DNA of 64,000 nucleotides. It comes from Saccharopolyspora_D taberi (lineage in GTDB: Bacteria > Actinomycetota > Actinomycetes > Mycobacteriales > Pseudonocardiaceae). A program made the position numbers and the translations under genes. Where the stretch lies: positions 186,001 to 250,000 of the forward strand of contig NZ_BAAAUX010000011.1 in the NCBI RefSeq assembly GCF_039534165.1, written 5' to 3'. Within the stretch, counting starts at the first letter, position 1. Each line of letters opens with the position of its first letter. The notes under the pieces were generated by a model. It was not told where the DNA came from. It made no database searches and was given only the letters and a program-made list of their open reading frames with translations. Below, piece by piece: positions 38,060-48,959 of the stretch.

Positions 38060-40798
38060 ATGACCGGTGACGAGCGGCCGAACTTCTTCATCCTGCTGGA
38101 AATCGATCCCGACCAGCCGTGGGACAAGAGCGCCTACGAGAACCAGCTGCGCCGCATGCGCTTCCGCTGGTACAAGCTGAGCAGCGGCGTCCAGACGAGC
38201 CCGGCCGCCGTGAAGGCCCGCCGCGCGCTCACCCTGCTCAAGGAAATCAAGTACGTCATGGCCGACGTCGTCCTGCGGGAGAACGAACGCGCGGCCGCGC
38301 GCCAGTACCTGGCCGACGAGCAGAACCGGCGCCGCATCGAGTTGGTGCAGACCGTCGACCTCATCCTGGAGAAGGGCTTCGTCTACGACGTCGAGTACGC
38401 CGAACTGCGGGAGAACTACGGTGCTCTGGTCGACCACCCCGACGTCTCCCGGTTGCTCGACGGGGCCCAGAAGCGGTCACTCGAAGCCGAGCGCAACGGT
38501 CCCGACCGGCTGGACGCGTCCCAGGCCGACGCCATCCGCGGCAGGCTGGACGAGCTCGGCGAGGAGTCGCTCTACACGCTGCTGGCCCAGGTCGATCCCG
38601 CGGTCGGACCGACGTCCGGGCTCGACCTGCTGCGCCGGGCGGCCAAGGAGCTCTATGCCAGGACGACCGCCACCGCGGACAAGACCAAGCCGGGGCTTTC
38701 CGCGCGGCAGGAGCTTTCCGGACAGGCCATGGCGATCTTCGACTCCGCGGACATGCGCAGGCAGTACGACAACACGTTGCAGCTCGAACCCCTGGACCGG
38801 CTGTGCAGGCAGTACCGCAAGGCGCTGGACCCGGTCCGCGGGATCGACAGCAGGCAGGCCGACAGGTTCATCCGCGAGGCGGCCCGGTTCGGCATCGAGG
38901 AGGAGCTGGCGCGGAACTCGCTCGTGGCCTACTTCTCCAACCTGAAGTGGACGATCGCGCTGCCGCCCGCGACGGCCATCGGCGCCTTCGTGCGCTGCGA
39001 GGTGTGCCAGGCGTTCAACGACCCCGAGCACGAGTTCTGCCGCGACTGCGGCACGCCGTTCGAGGTCACGTGCCCCTCCTGCGGCAGGACCGTGCCCGCG
39101 CACGACATCTGCGGCTTCTGCGGTTTCCCGGTCTCCGACCACGACTGGGTCGAAGCGCTCCTGGACGACTGCGAGGACCTGCTTGCCGCCGGTGATCTCA
39201 AGGGCGCCGACGAGAAGCTGAACAGCGCGCGGCGAGCTTGGTCGCTTCCGGCCGGGAGCGCGGAAGACGCCCTTGCCGCGCGGATCAAGGAGTGCTCGCG
39301 GCGGATCGCCGATGTGCGGGACGAGCAGCGGAAGTCGGATGCCCAGCGGATGAGGAACATCCGCTCGCACATGGACGCGCGGCAGTACCGGGCCGCGCGG
39401 CACCTGCTTTCCGCCACGCACGCGGGTTTTCCGGATCGCGAGCGCCTGCTCGGCGAAGTGACAAGCCGCGTCGACGCCGCCGATCGCTGGTACCGCAACG
39501 CGGAGCAGGCCGCGACGTCGGAGGAGAAGGCCGAGCTCTACGGGAAAGCTCTTGAGGAGTGCGCTGATCACGCGGAGGCGCGCAGGGCGTTGCGGGGCAC
39601 GCCGCCCGCGCCACCGCGGGATCTGCGGGTGACCGCGCTGGACGGACTGGTCCGGCTGGAGTGGCAGCCGTCGGCGACGGGCGGCGTCCGCTACGCGGTC
39701 GTCCGCAAGTCCGGCAGCCGGCCCGCCTCCGCCACCGACGGCGAACGCCTCGCGACCGTCGCGTCGCTGGCCTACGACGACGAGTCGCCGGAGACCGGAA
39801 TTCCCCTGCACTACGCCGTGTTCGCCGATCGCGACGGAACCGCCTCGCAGCAGGCGGCGACGACGACGACCGATCCCCTGCTGCTGACCCAGGAGGTGAC
39901 GATCACCTCCCCGAGCGTGGACGATGGCGCGGTGGAACTGCGGTGGGCGCTGCCCCCGAACGCCGAAGGCGTGCAGGTGAGCCGCACGAGCTCGGCGGAG
40001 GCGGGAACGTGGACCGACATCGCCGCCGTCGAGCCGACCCGACTGCTCGACGGCGGTCTCCGCAACGACGTGACCTACACCTACCGGCTACGCGCCCGGT
40101 TCCGCGACGGCAGCGGCGGAATCCTGCCTTCGGCGGGCAGGACGGTCTCGCTGACCCCGGGCCCGCCGCCCCCTCCGGTGGGAACCGTCCACGTCACGAC
40201 CCGGCCCGGCTTCGGGTTCGCCTACCGCTACGTGCGGCTCGGGTGGGAACCTCCGGAACAGGGCCGGATCGTCGTCCTCAAGACCTGGCAGCCGCCGCCG
40301 GTGCGGTCCGGTGACACGCTGTTCGCCGACGACCTCCGGCTGCGCGGAACGGTGCTCGACGCGGACGCGGCCCTCGGTCACTCCCTGACCGAATCCGGCG
40401 CCTGCTACTTCACCCCGGTCCTGGTCCGCCACGAACTCGGCTACGTCGGCGACGTCCGCCGCTACGCGGCCGTCGAGGAGGTAGGCGACCTCACCGCGGA
40501 AGCCCGGCGCGGCGCGGTCCGCCTCCAGTGGAGCTGGCCGGAGGGCTGCACGGCGGTTCTGGTCGGCTACGACCGGTCCGGCGAACCGGCCGACCCGACC
40601 GTTGCCGCGCACCGGTTCACGGTCGAGCGCGAGGAGTACGAACGGCTGGGCTACCACGACGTCCACATCGGGCGCGGCACCGGAGAAGCCGACTGCTTCT
40701 TCGTGGTCGCTTCGCTGCTGCGGCAGGACGACGAAGAGTTCGTCTCGTCCGGCGTGCGCTGCCGGGCGCGCCGGGCCAAGCGGCGGTGGATGGGCTAG
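38060..40798 (+). CDS. J-like / zinc-ribbon / Fn3-like multidomain protein
   Basis: This is a 912-residue protein. Residues about 8-85 (NFFILLEIDPDQPWDKSAYE and following helices) and 168-245 (SLYTLLAQVDP through IFDSADMRRQYDNTL) look like two degenerate J domains; neither has HPD. Four CxxC pairs at 313/316, 327/330, 338/341 and 351/354 make two zinc ribbons. A helical TPR-like stretch (360-520) follows, then several Fn3-like beta domains to the end (starts near 530, 615 and 715). It probably couples the Hsp70-vWA protein to a client through its Fn3 and zinc parts. It is cytoplasmic, without a signal peptide. The domain calls are by pattern; the role is inferred. Confidence 0.75.
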   Translation: MTGDERPNFFILLEIDPDQPWDKSAYENQLRRMRFRWYKLSSGVQTSPAAVKARRALTLLKEIKYVMADVVLRENERAAARQYLADEQNRRRIELVQTVDLILEKGFVYDVEYAELRENYGALVDHPDVSRLLDGAQKRSLEAERNGPDRLDASQADAIRGRLDELGEESLYTLLAQVDPAVGPTSGLDLLRRAAKELYARTTATADKTKPGLSARQELSGQAMAIFDSADMRRQYDNTLQLEPLDRLCRQYRKALDPVRGIDSRQADRFIREAARFGIEEELARNSLVAYFSNLKWTIALPPATAIGAFVRCEVCQAFNDPEHEFCRDCGTPFEVTCPSCGRTVPAHDICGFCGFPVSDHDWVEALLDDCEDLLAAGDLKGADEKLNSARRAWSLPAGSAEDALAARIKECSRRIADVRDEQRKSDAQRMRNIRSHMDARQYRAARHLLSATHAGFPDRERLLGEVTSRVDAADRWYRNAEQAATSEEKAELYGKALEECADHAEARRALRGTPPAPPRDLRVTALDGLVRLEWQPSATGGVRYAVVRKSGSRPASATDGERLATVASLAYDDESPETGIPLHYAVFADRDGTASQQAATTTTDPLLLTQEVTITSPSVDDGAVELRWALPPNAEGVQVSRTSSAEAGTWTDIAAVEPTRLLDGGLRNDVTYTYRLRARFRDGSGGILPSAGRTVSLTPGPPPPPVGTVHVTTRPGFGFAYRYVRLGWEPPEQGRIVVLKTWQPPPVRSGDTLFADDLRLRGTVLDADAALGHSLTESGACYFTPVLVRHELGYVGDVRRYAAVEEVGDLTAEARRGAVRLQWSWPEGCTAVLVGYDRSGEPADPTVAAHRFTVEREEYERLGYHDVHIGRGTGEADCFFVVASLLRQDDEEFVSSGVRCRARRAKRRWMG

Positions 40799-40844
40799 TT
40801 CCTGGAGGTCGTGAGCGGCGCAACAGGGCTCCCATCCCCAAGTT

Positions 40845-40863
40845 AGATCGAATATCGATATAG
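40845..40863. promoter_or_regulatory. Palindromic MarR-type operator
   Basis: ATCGA-ATA-TCGAT (40847-40859) overlaps ATATCGATAT (40852-40861), 8 to 26 nt before the MarR start. AT-rich nested palindromes directly upstream of a marR gene usually are its autoregulatory site. Confidence 0.6.
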
Positions 40864-40870
40864 TTCCGGC

Positions 40871-41332
40871 GTGGACGCGGTTCGTGCCGTGGAGCGGCTG
40901 ACCCGCTCCATCGAGGACTTCAACTCGTTGTTCATCCGGCTCCCGGCCTCGGACCGGTTGAACTTCTCCGCGCTGTCGGTGCTGCACACCCTGTCGCGGC
41001 GGGGGCCGTGCCGGCTGAGCGACCTGGTCAGGACCGAGCAGATCAAGCAACCGGCGCTCACCTCGGCGATGGCGAAGCTGGAACGCGACGGGCTCGTCGA
41101 ACGCAGCCCCGATCCGTCCGACGGGCGGGCCTCGATGTTGTCCCTGACCTCGGATGGCCGGTCGATCGTGTCCCGGCGCCATGCCGATCGCGCGGAGCAG
41201 CTGGGCCGCCTCATCGACCGGCTCCCGCCCGCTGACCGCACGCGGCTGCTGGGCATCGCGGGCGTGCTCGACCGGATCGTTCAGCTCGCCGGCGAGCAAG
41301 ACGGAAAACCTGATGAGAGGAGCGGGCAGTGA
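40871..41332 (+). CDS. MarR-family transcriptional regulator
   Basis: This 153-residue regulator starts with GTG at 40871. The winged helix covers about 35-100, with LSDLVRTEQIKQPALTSAM as recognition region and DGLVERSPDPSDGRAS as wing. It is the first gene of a two-gene operon with an epoxide hydrolase, overlapping it by 4 nt (GTGA), and has a palindrome just upstream. It probably represses the operon until an aromatic or epoxide-like ligand binds. Confidence 0.87.
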   Translation: MDAVRAVERLTRSIEDFNSLFIRLPASDRLNFSALSVLHTLSRRGPCRLSDLVRTEQIKQPALTSAMAKLERDGLVERSPDPSDGRASMLSLTSDGRSIVSRRHADRAEQLGRLIDRLPPADRTRLLGIAGVLDRIVQLAGEQDGKPDERSGQ

Positions 41333-42558
41333 GCACAGGCGTGGATGCGCTGACGCCGACGCCGATCGCCGTTGAGGAGCGGGTTCTGGAGGATCTGCGG
41401 TCCCGGCTGCGGGCCACGATCTGGCCGGAGGACGAAGGGAACGAGGACGGGCGGTACGGCGTCCCCAGGGCACTGCTCCAGGAGCTGGCGCGGTACTGGG
41501 CCGAGGAGTACGACTGGCGAGCCGCCGAGCGAGCGATGAACGCCTACGAGCACTACCTCGTTGACGTGTCCGGCACGCGCGTTCACTTCATGCGCAAGGC
41601 GGGTGCCGGTCCCGATCCCACCCCGCTGATCCTCAGCCACGGGTGGCCCTGGACGTTCTGGCACTGGTCGAAGGTCGTCGACCGGCTCGCGGACCCGGCC
41701 GCGTTCGGCGGCGACCCGGCCGACGCCTTCGAGGTGATCGTCCCGTCGTTGCCGGGCTTCGGGTACTCGACTCCGACGCGGCCGGACATGAACTTCTGGA
41801 AGATCGCCGACGTCTGGCACGAGCTGATGACCGGGACTCTCGGCCACACCCGGTACGCCGCGGCGGGGTGCGACGTCGGCGCCCTCGTCACGGGACAGCT
41901 CGGTCACAAATACGCCGACGAGCTGTACGGCATCCACATCGGATCAGCCCTCAAGCTCGACTTCTTCACCGGTGACCGCGCCTGGGACCTCTCCGGCGGC
42001 AGGCCCATCCCGCCCGAGCTGCCCGACGAGCAGCGGCAGCGGCTGGTCGAAATCGAGCACCGGTTCGCCGTGCACCTCGCCGCGCACATGCTCGCTCCGA
42101 GCACGCTCGGGTACGGACTGGCCGACTCCCCGGTCGGTATGCTGGCCTGGATCCTCGAACGGTGGATGAAGTGGTCGGACAACGGCGGGGACATCTACAC
42201 CGTGTTCACCCGCGACGAACTGCTCACCCACGCGACGATCTACTGGACCGGCAACGCCATCGCCAGCTCGATCCGCACGTACGCCAACAACAACCGCTAC
42301 CCCTGGGCGCCCTCCCACGACCGGAAGCCGATCGTCGAGGCACCGACCGGGATCACGTTCGTCGACTACGAGAACCCTCCGGGTGTGAACAACTCGGAAG
42401 AGCGCATCGAGTCGTTCCTGGCAAGCGACCGCGCCGCTTGGTACAACCACGTCAACATCGCCGCCCACCCCAACGGCGGTCACTTCATCCCCTGGGAGAT
42501 CCCGGAACAGTGGACCGCCGACCTGGTCCGCACCTTCCGCCACCGGCGTGCGGCTTGA
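41329..42558 (+). CDS. Epoxide hydrolase (EHN-type, alpha/beta hydrolase)
   Basis: This 409-residue enzyme has the N-terminal EHN domain (LRSRLRATIWPEDEG) that wraps the alpha/beta-hydrolase core of microsomal-type epoxide hydrolases. The oxyanion motif HGWPW, nucleophile Asp in AGCDVGA, and the late GGHFIPWE with catalytic His are present. It would open epoxides to diols for detoxification or catabolism. It is co-transcribed with the MarR regulator. The pair sits between the two Hsp70 gene groups and shares no feature with them, so it looks like an insertion or an unrelated neighbour. Confidence 0.87.
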   Translation: MSTGVDALTPTPIAVEERVLEDLRSRLRATIWPEDEGNEDGRYGVPRALLQELARYWAEEYDWRAAERAMNAYEHYLVDVSGTRVHFMRKAGAGPDPTPLILSHGWPWTFWHWSKVVDRLADPAAFGGDPADAFEVIVPSLPGFGYSTPTRPDMNFWKIADVWHELMTGTLGHTRYAAAGCDVGALVTGQLGHKYADELYGIHIGSALKLDFFTGDRAWDLSGGRPIPPELPDEQRQRLVEIEHRFAVHLAAHMLAPSTLGYGLADSPVGMLAWILERWMKWSDNGGDIYTVFTRDELLTHATIYWTGNAIASSIRTYANNNRYPWAPSHDRKPIVEAPTGITFVDYENPPGVNNSEERIESFLASDRAAWYNHVNIAAHPNGGHFIPWEIPEQWTADLVRTFRHRRAA

Positions 42559-42577
42559 CCCTCGTCCAAGACGTCCT

Positions 42578-43111
42578 TCAGCTCTCGAAGACGAAGATCT
42601 CCACGCTGATCATCTCCTGCCCCTTGGAGCCCTGGAAGTAGCCGCGGTAGGAGCAGTCCTGGAACTGCGGTCCCATGCTCTGCAGGACCACCTCGTTGAA
42701 CCGGCTCGCCGCCGCCGTGCCGCGGCCGATCGCCAGGTTGGAAGCCGCGCCGAAGCTCAGCGCGAGCCCGGCGCGCCGCCCGCCCAGCCGCCACATCTCG
42801 GCCTGGACCGCGGCCCGCGCGGCACCGACCGCGACCGGGTCGTTGGCGAACAGGGCGTTGTAGTCCAGGAACACGTCGAACTTGACCGGTTCCCGCGCCA
42901 GCCGCGGCGGTGGCGGCGGGGTGTTCGTGGTCGTCGTCGGCGGGGCCGGTTTGGGCAGCGGCCGGGGTGGCGGCGGTTCCGGCGGGGCGGCCTGCACCGC
43001 GGCCACCATGACGATCACCACGACCAGCGCGAGCATGAGGTCGGCGAACAGCCACCCCGTGCTGCCGGGCAGCGAGTTCCCGCGATCCTCGGAGTTGCGC
43101 CGGTAGCGCAT
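42578..43111 (-). CDS. MotB/ZorB-like single-pass membrane protein
   Basis: This 177-residue protein has one transmembrane helix (20-39) that begins GWLFADLMLALV. FADLM, with its Asp24, is the signature of MotB, PomB and ZorB stator subunits, in which the aspartate carries ions. A Pro/Thr-rich linker (42-70) and a small extracytoplasmic alpha/beta domain (75-177) follow. That domain resembles an OmpA-like fold without the usual NxxLSxxRA peptidoglycan motif. It lies 27 nt after a two-TM coiled-coil gene, mimicking the ZorA-ZorB order. No flagellar genes are near. The motif is direct evidence; ion transport is inference. Confidence 0.72.
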   Translation of the reverse strand: MRYRRNSEDRGNSLPGSTGWLFADLMLALVVVIVMVAAVQAAPPEPPPPRPLPKPAPPTTTTNTPPPPPRLAREPVKFDVFLDYNALFANDPVAVGAARAAVQAEMWRLGGRRAGLALSFGAASNLAIGRGTAAASRFNEVVLQSMGPQFQDCSYRGYFQGSKGQEMISVEIFVFES

Positions 43112-43138
43112 CTGGTCCGCCTTCCCTGATCCTGCCGC

Positions 43139-44473
43139 CTACCGGCCGAACCGCCACCAGCGCGATCCCGAGGTCCGCCGCAGCGCGCTCGCGGCCCCCT
43201 CCAGCTCGCGCGACGCGGTGGACAGCGCCTCCGTCGTCCCGACCAGTCGTCCGTCCACTTCGGCCATCCGCTCGCTGGAGGAGTGCAGGCTGGTGGCGAT
43301 CTGGTCCAAATTGGACTCCAGGCGCTCCTGGAGCAGCGCGCTCACCGCCTGCATCGCCTCGGCCGCGTTCGCCATGCTGGCGGCGTTGCCGGTCACCTGG
43401 GTCACGAACTCCTGCTGCGTGCCGGCCAGGGCGCGCAGCTGGACGTCGATGGACTCGGCGGTGCCGTTCGAGGACTTGGCGGTGTCGACCAGCGTGCTCG
43501 CCGCCGCGCCCAGTTCGGACACGACGCCCACCAGCGTCGAGGTGCTGGTCTGGTAGGAGCCGAAGTGCGTGGTGAACTCGTCGACGCTCTCCCGGAACCG
43601 GTCGACCAGCGGCGCCATCTGCTTGTCGATCAGCGAGCGGTCGGCGGCGACCGCCTCGCTGAGCACGTTCGTCGCCTCCTTGATGATCCCCTTGACCAGG
43701 TCGTCCACGCTCTCCCGGAAGGACTGGTGCGCGGCCCTGCTCTGCTCGGCGAGCGCGACGATCATCTCCTCGCCCTTGGCCCGCGCCGACTCGACGGCGG
43801 CCCGGGCGTTCTCGACGACCTCCCGGTTGGCCTCCGCCAGTTCCCCGGTGTGCTCGATCGCGTCCCGGATGACCTTCTGGACCGACTCGGCCCACTGCTC
43901 CGGCGTCGCCGGGGAGGTGACGGTGTTGCGCTCGACGGCCATCGCCAACGACGTCATGGCGACGTCGAGCTGCCGGGCGATCCGGTCGTTGTCCGCGGCG
44001 CACTCGGCTTCCTTCCGGTGCATCAGCGAGGTCAGGACCACGATCGAGCCGATCAGCACGGCGTCGACCAGCGCCACCCACGGCAGCGTCGCGACCAGCC
44101 ACTCGCCGAGGTGGTCCCGGTCGAACACCGCGAGCGCCAGCGACAGCCAGGTGATCAGCAGCGGCAGCAGCGCGAACTGGTTGCGCAGGGTGTGCAGCCG
44201 GTTGACCGGTTTCGCCCGCACCTCGGCGAATTCGGACAGCACCCGCTCCGGCGCGACCAGCCGCTCGATCACCGGGAACGGCAGGTCCCGCACGGTCCGG
44301 TCGACGTCGTGGAGCCGCTTGACCGCGGTGTGCACCCCGGCGTCGGCCAGCTCACCGCAGACGGTCCTGAGCCCCTCCGCGGCGGCCCTGCCCTCCGGTT
44401 CGCCGAGCGCCGCGACGGCGGTGAACTCACCGCCCTCGTCGGTGGTGCTCGCCGCCTCGTCCTCAGCGGGCAT
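43139..44473 (-). CDS. Two-TM membrane protein with long coiled-coil tail (ZorA-like candidate)
   Basis: This is a 444-residue protein whose ATG at 44473 has an AGGAGGAAG site. Residues 1-95 are polar. TM1 (about 98-117, FALLPLLITWLSLALAVF) and TM2 (about 126-150) are followed by about 290 residues of heptad-rich helix ending in the basic WWRFGR. MotA/ZorA proteins usually have three or four TM helices plus, in ZorA, a long cytoplasmic tail. Only two are clear here, so the match is partial. Pairing with the FADLM protein downstream (27 nt) is the main argument. Alternatives are a coiled-coil receptor or scaffold. Confidence 0.6.
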   Translation of the reverse strand: MPAEDEAASTTDEGGEFTAVAALGEPEGRAAAEGLRTVCGELADAGVHTAVKRLHDVDRTVRDLPFPVIERLVAPERVLSEFAEVRAKPVNRLHTLRNQFALLPLLITWLSLALAVFDRDHLGEWLVATLPWVALVDAVLIGSIVVLTSLMHRKEAECAADNDRIARQLDVAMTSLAMAVERNTVTSPATPEQWAESVQKVIRDAIEHTGELAEANREVVENARAAVESARAKGEEMIVALAEQSRAAHQSFRESVDDLVKGIIKEATNVLSEAVAADRSLIDKQMAPLVDRFRESVDEFTTHFGSYQTSTSTLVGVVSELGAAASTLVDTAKSSNGTAESIDVQLRALAGTQQEFVTQVTGNAASMANAAEAMQAVSALLQERLESNLDQIATSLHSSSERMAEVDGRLVGTTEALSTASRELEGAASALRRTSGSRWWRFGR

Positions 44474-44598
44474 CGGTCTTCCTCCTCGTCGCGCGGGGCA
44501 CCGACCTGGCGGCCGGGAGGGATTTCTCCCTGCGCTCCCAACCGCTTCGGGGATCATACGGGCATCGCCCCGGGAGCGGACCCGAAACGGGAGTTCCG

Positions 44599-46302
44599 CT
44601 AGCGGTGCCCGCCGAGCCGGTGCAGCAACTGCTCGGCGCCCTCGTGCTCGGGGTCCCAGGTGAGGGCGTGCTGCAGGGCTCGCCTGGCCTCGTCGTCCCG
44701 GCCCGCGCGCTGGAGTTCCCTGCCGTGCAGGAAGATCCGCTCGGCGAGCAGGCGGCGGATGTCGACGTTGGTCTGGTCGTGCTGGAGCGCGCAACGCAGC
44801 CAGCGCTCGTCCTGGGCGAACGTCGCGGTGCTGGGGTTGGCCATGGCCGCGTCGCAGTGGATCCCGATCATCGCCTCGAACAGGTCGGGCCGGTTCGGTT
44901 CCCGCCGCCAGGCCAGGTGCGCGTAGCTGATCGCCTCCTTGTACTGGCCGCGGGCGAACCGCGCGCGGGCGGCGGCCATCAGGTCGTCACCGCTGCCCGC
45001 CCGGCCGTTGTCGCCCTGCTCGGCGGCGGGCTCGCGGGACCGGCTCGCGGCGATCTCGTCGAGCAGCTCCTGCGCGCCGTCGATCAGGACCCGGAGGTCC
45101 CGTTCGGCCTCGGCGAACCTGCCCTCCCTGACCAGCCGACGAGCTCGGTCCACTGTGGTCACTTCGCCCGGTCCGGTCAGCGAGGCGCTTCCCGGTGCCG
45201 TCAGCAGGGTCGCGGCCAGCCGCGGCGCGTCCGGCACCGGATCCGCCCGCTCGTCCTGGGCCGAGCCGAGCTGCTCGTCGTGGTCCGCCGACCGGCGCGC
45301 CCCGTGCTGGGCGTGCAGCATCGCGCCGCGCGCGATGTTCAGGGAGTCGGTCACCACCACCTCGGATCCCAGTCCCGCCACCAGTTCGCGGAGCTGGGGC
45401 ATCGTGGCGGTCCCGCCTGCCAGCAGCACGGTGTCCACGTCCGCCCGGCTCATCCCGGACTCCGCGAACAGCGCGTCGGCGCGGTCGAGCGTGCCGGCCA
45501 CCAGCAACCTGGCCAGCCGCTCGAAGGACCGCGGGTCGAACTGGCCGGTCAGGCTCTGCTCCCCGCCGGGACCGGCGACGAACCTGGGGAACACCACCGG
45601 TTCGGCCGCCGCGAACCGCTCCTTGACCTCCTCGGCGATGTCGCGCAGCCCCCGCCACCCGGCGTCGCCGCGCCGCACCTCGTCCGGCAGGGATCCGCGC
45701 TCCCGCAACAGGTTCAGCCACGCGTGCAGCACCTGCTCGTCGAAGGTGGAACCGCCGGGCGCGCTCCCGCCTTCGTAGCCGAGCGCGCGGTAGCGGCCGC
45801 GCGCGGCCCGCACCAGGCCGAGTTCGAAACCGTCGTAGCCCATCGCGTACACCAGGTACGTCCCGGTGCCCTCGCCGCCGGTGTGGCCGATGACCGCGGC
45901 GACCGAATCGGTCAGCAGGCTGACCCGGTCGAGCCCCGCTCCCCGCGCCGCGTCGAGCAGCGCGGTCCGCTGGACGCTGGAGAACCGCGCGGGCACGCTG
46001 ATCACGGTCTCCCCCACGCCCAGGCCGGTCTCGGCCGTGATCCGCCTGCGCACCTCCCCCAGCGCCCGGGTCACCAGTTCCTCGGGTTCGGGCCCGTCCC
46101 CGGCGGGCCGGGCCACCACCCCGAGCCTGCTCTTCCGGCTCCGGAAGGCGACCGGCAGCTGACCGCCGGTCGCCGGTTCGCACCGCAGCCACGGCCAGTC
46201 CGGCCCGGCCAGGGTGCGGACCCGGACCGGCTCGCCGGGCGGCGAGTACGCGGCGCGCAGGGCGGTGCTGCCCAGGTCCACGCCGAGGTTGATCGCGGCC
46301 AC
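44599..46302 (-). CDS. Degenerate Hsp70-like protein with TPR-like C-terminus
   Basis: This 567-residue protein starts with GTG at 46302 after TAGGAG. The actin-like fold is recognisable (GVDLGSTALR 7-16, SVPARFSSVQRTAL, LLAGGTATMPQL 293-304). However, the phosphate-2 loop that reads DLGGGTFD in active Hsp70s is here YAMGYDGFEL (152-161), and EPTAAA is replaced by TDSVAAVI. ATP hydrolysis is therefore doubtful. No beta substrate domain follows. Instead, about 380-567 is helical and TPR-like (ARARFARGQYKEAISYAHLA, ALQHALTWDPEHEGAE). It is 8 nt after the zinc-ribbon Hsp70 gene and may be its regulatory partner. Confidence 0.78.
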   Translation of the reverse strand: MAAINLGVDLGSTALRAAYSPPGEPVRVRTLAGPDWPWLRCEPATGGQLPVAFRSRKSRLGVVARPAGDGPEPEELVTRALGEVRRRITAETGLGVGETVISVPARFSSVQRTALLDAARGAGLDRVSLLTDSVAAVIGHTGGEGTGTYLVYAMGYDGFELGLVRAARGRYRALGYEGGSAPGGSTFDEQVLHAWLNLLRERGSLPDEVRRGDAGWRGLRDIAEEVKERFAAAEPVVFPRFVAGPGGEQSLTGQFDPRSFERLARLLVAGTLDRADALFAESGMSRADVDTVLLAGGTATMPQLRELVAGLGSEVVVTDSLNIARGAMLHAQHGARRSADHDEQLGSAQDERADPVPDAPRLAATLLTAPGSASLTGPGEVTTVDRARRLVREGRFAEAERDLRVLIDGAQELLDEIAASRSREPAAEQGDNGRAGSGDDLMAAARARFARGQYKEAISYAHLAWRREPNRPDLFEAMIGIHCDAAMANPSTATFAQDERWLRCALQHDQTNVDIRRLLAERIFLHGRELQRAGRDDEARRALQHALTWDPEHEGAEQLLHRLGGHR

Positions 46303-46310
46303 TGCGGCTC

Positions 46311-48430
<2,120 letters not shown>

Positions 48431-48434
<4 letters not shown>

Positions 48435-48943
48435 TGCTGTTTCTCCTCTCCGGAGGCGACGATCACCGATGCCCGGTACACCAGCTCTCCCCGGTACCGG
48501 ATGCCGTGCTTGAGCACCTTGACCACCGCGTCCCGCGGCAGGCCCGCGGCCTCGGCGACGCCTGCCACGTGGTGGGTCTCGGGATCGGCGAGCTCGCCCG
48601 GCCAGCCGATCAGTTCCAGTTCGCTGTTGTTGCACAGCACGTCGATCAGCAACTGCCTGGTGCGGTGCACGCTGGCTCGGTAGGACTCGAAGTCTGCGTC
48701 GTCGTGGGCGAGCAACCGGTCGAAGGCGTCGAGGGCACCGGTAATCCCGCTCAGCAGCCGGGCGAGGTCTCGCTCCACCCGGTCAAGCTCCCGCAGCACG
48801 TGCTCGGTGTGCTCGCGGTGCGCGTCCAGGGCGCGCACCAGGTCCAGCGTCGCCGTCCGGTTCCCGGCCAACACCTCGCCAAGGGCCCCGCCGTCCGCGG
48901 GCCCGGGATCCGCGCTGGACCGCTGTGCTTCCCGGCTGCTCAT
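48431..48943 (-). CDS. GrpE-like nucleotide exchange factor B
   Basis: This 170-residue protein has helical residues about 20-110 and a C-terminal wing, DPETHHVAGV through VVKVLKHGIRYRGELVYRAS. The wing follows the GrpE order FDPxxHEAV...VxxVLxxGYxxxxRxLRPA. The N-terminal long helix is shorter than in DnaK-operon GrpE. It overlaps the zinc-ribbon Hsp70 gene by 4 nt, so it should be the exchange factor for that protein. It is not closely similar to GrpE-like A in this window, so each Hsp70 group seems to have its own factor. Confidence 0.72.
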
Positions 48944-48959
48944 CCTTGGCTCCCAACGG

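Noticed and set aside
40871..42558. MarR/epoxide hydrolase as part of the Hsp70 system
   Set aside because: It has its own palindrome and a normal detoxification pairing, and shares no domain with the flanks; kept as a separate operon.
42578..44473. Flagellar motor stator motAB
   Set aside because: No other flagellar gene is in the window, the larger protein has only two clear TM helices and a long coiled coil, and the small protein lacks the peptidoglycan-binding motif. A stator-like relative is a better description.
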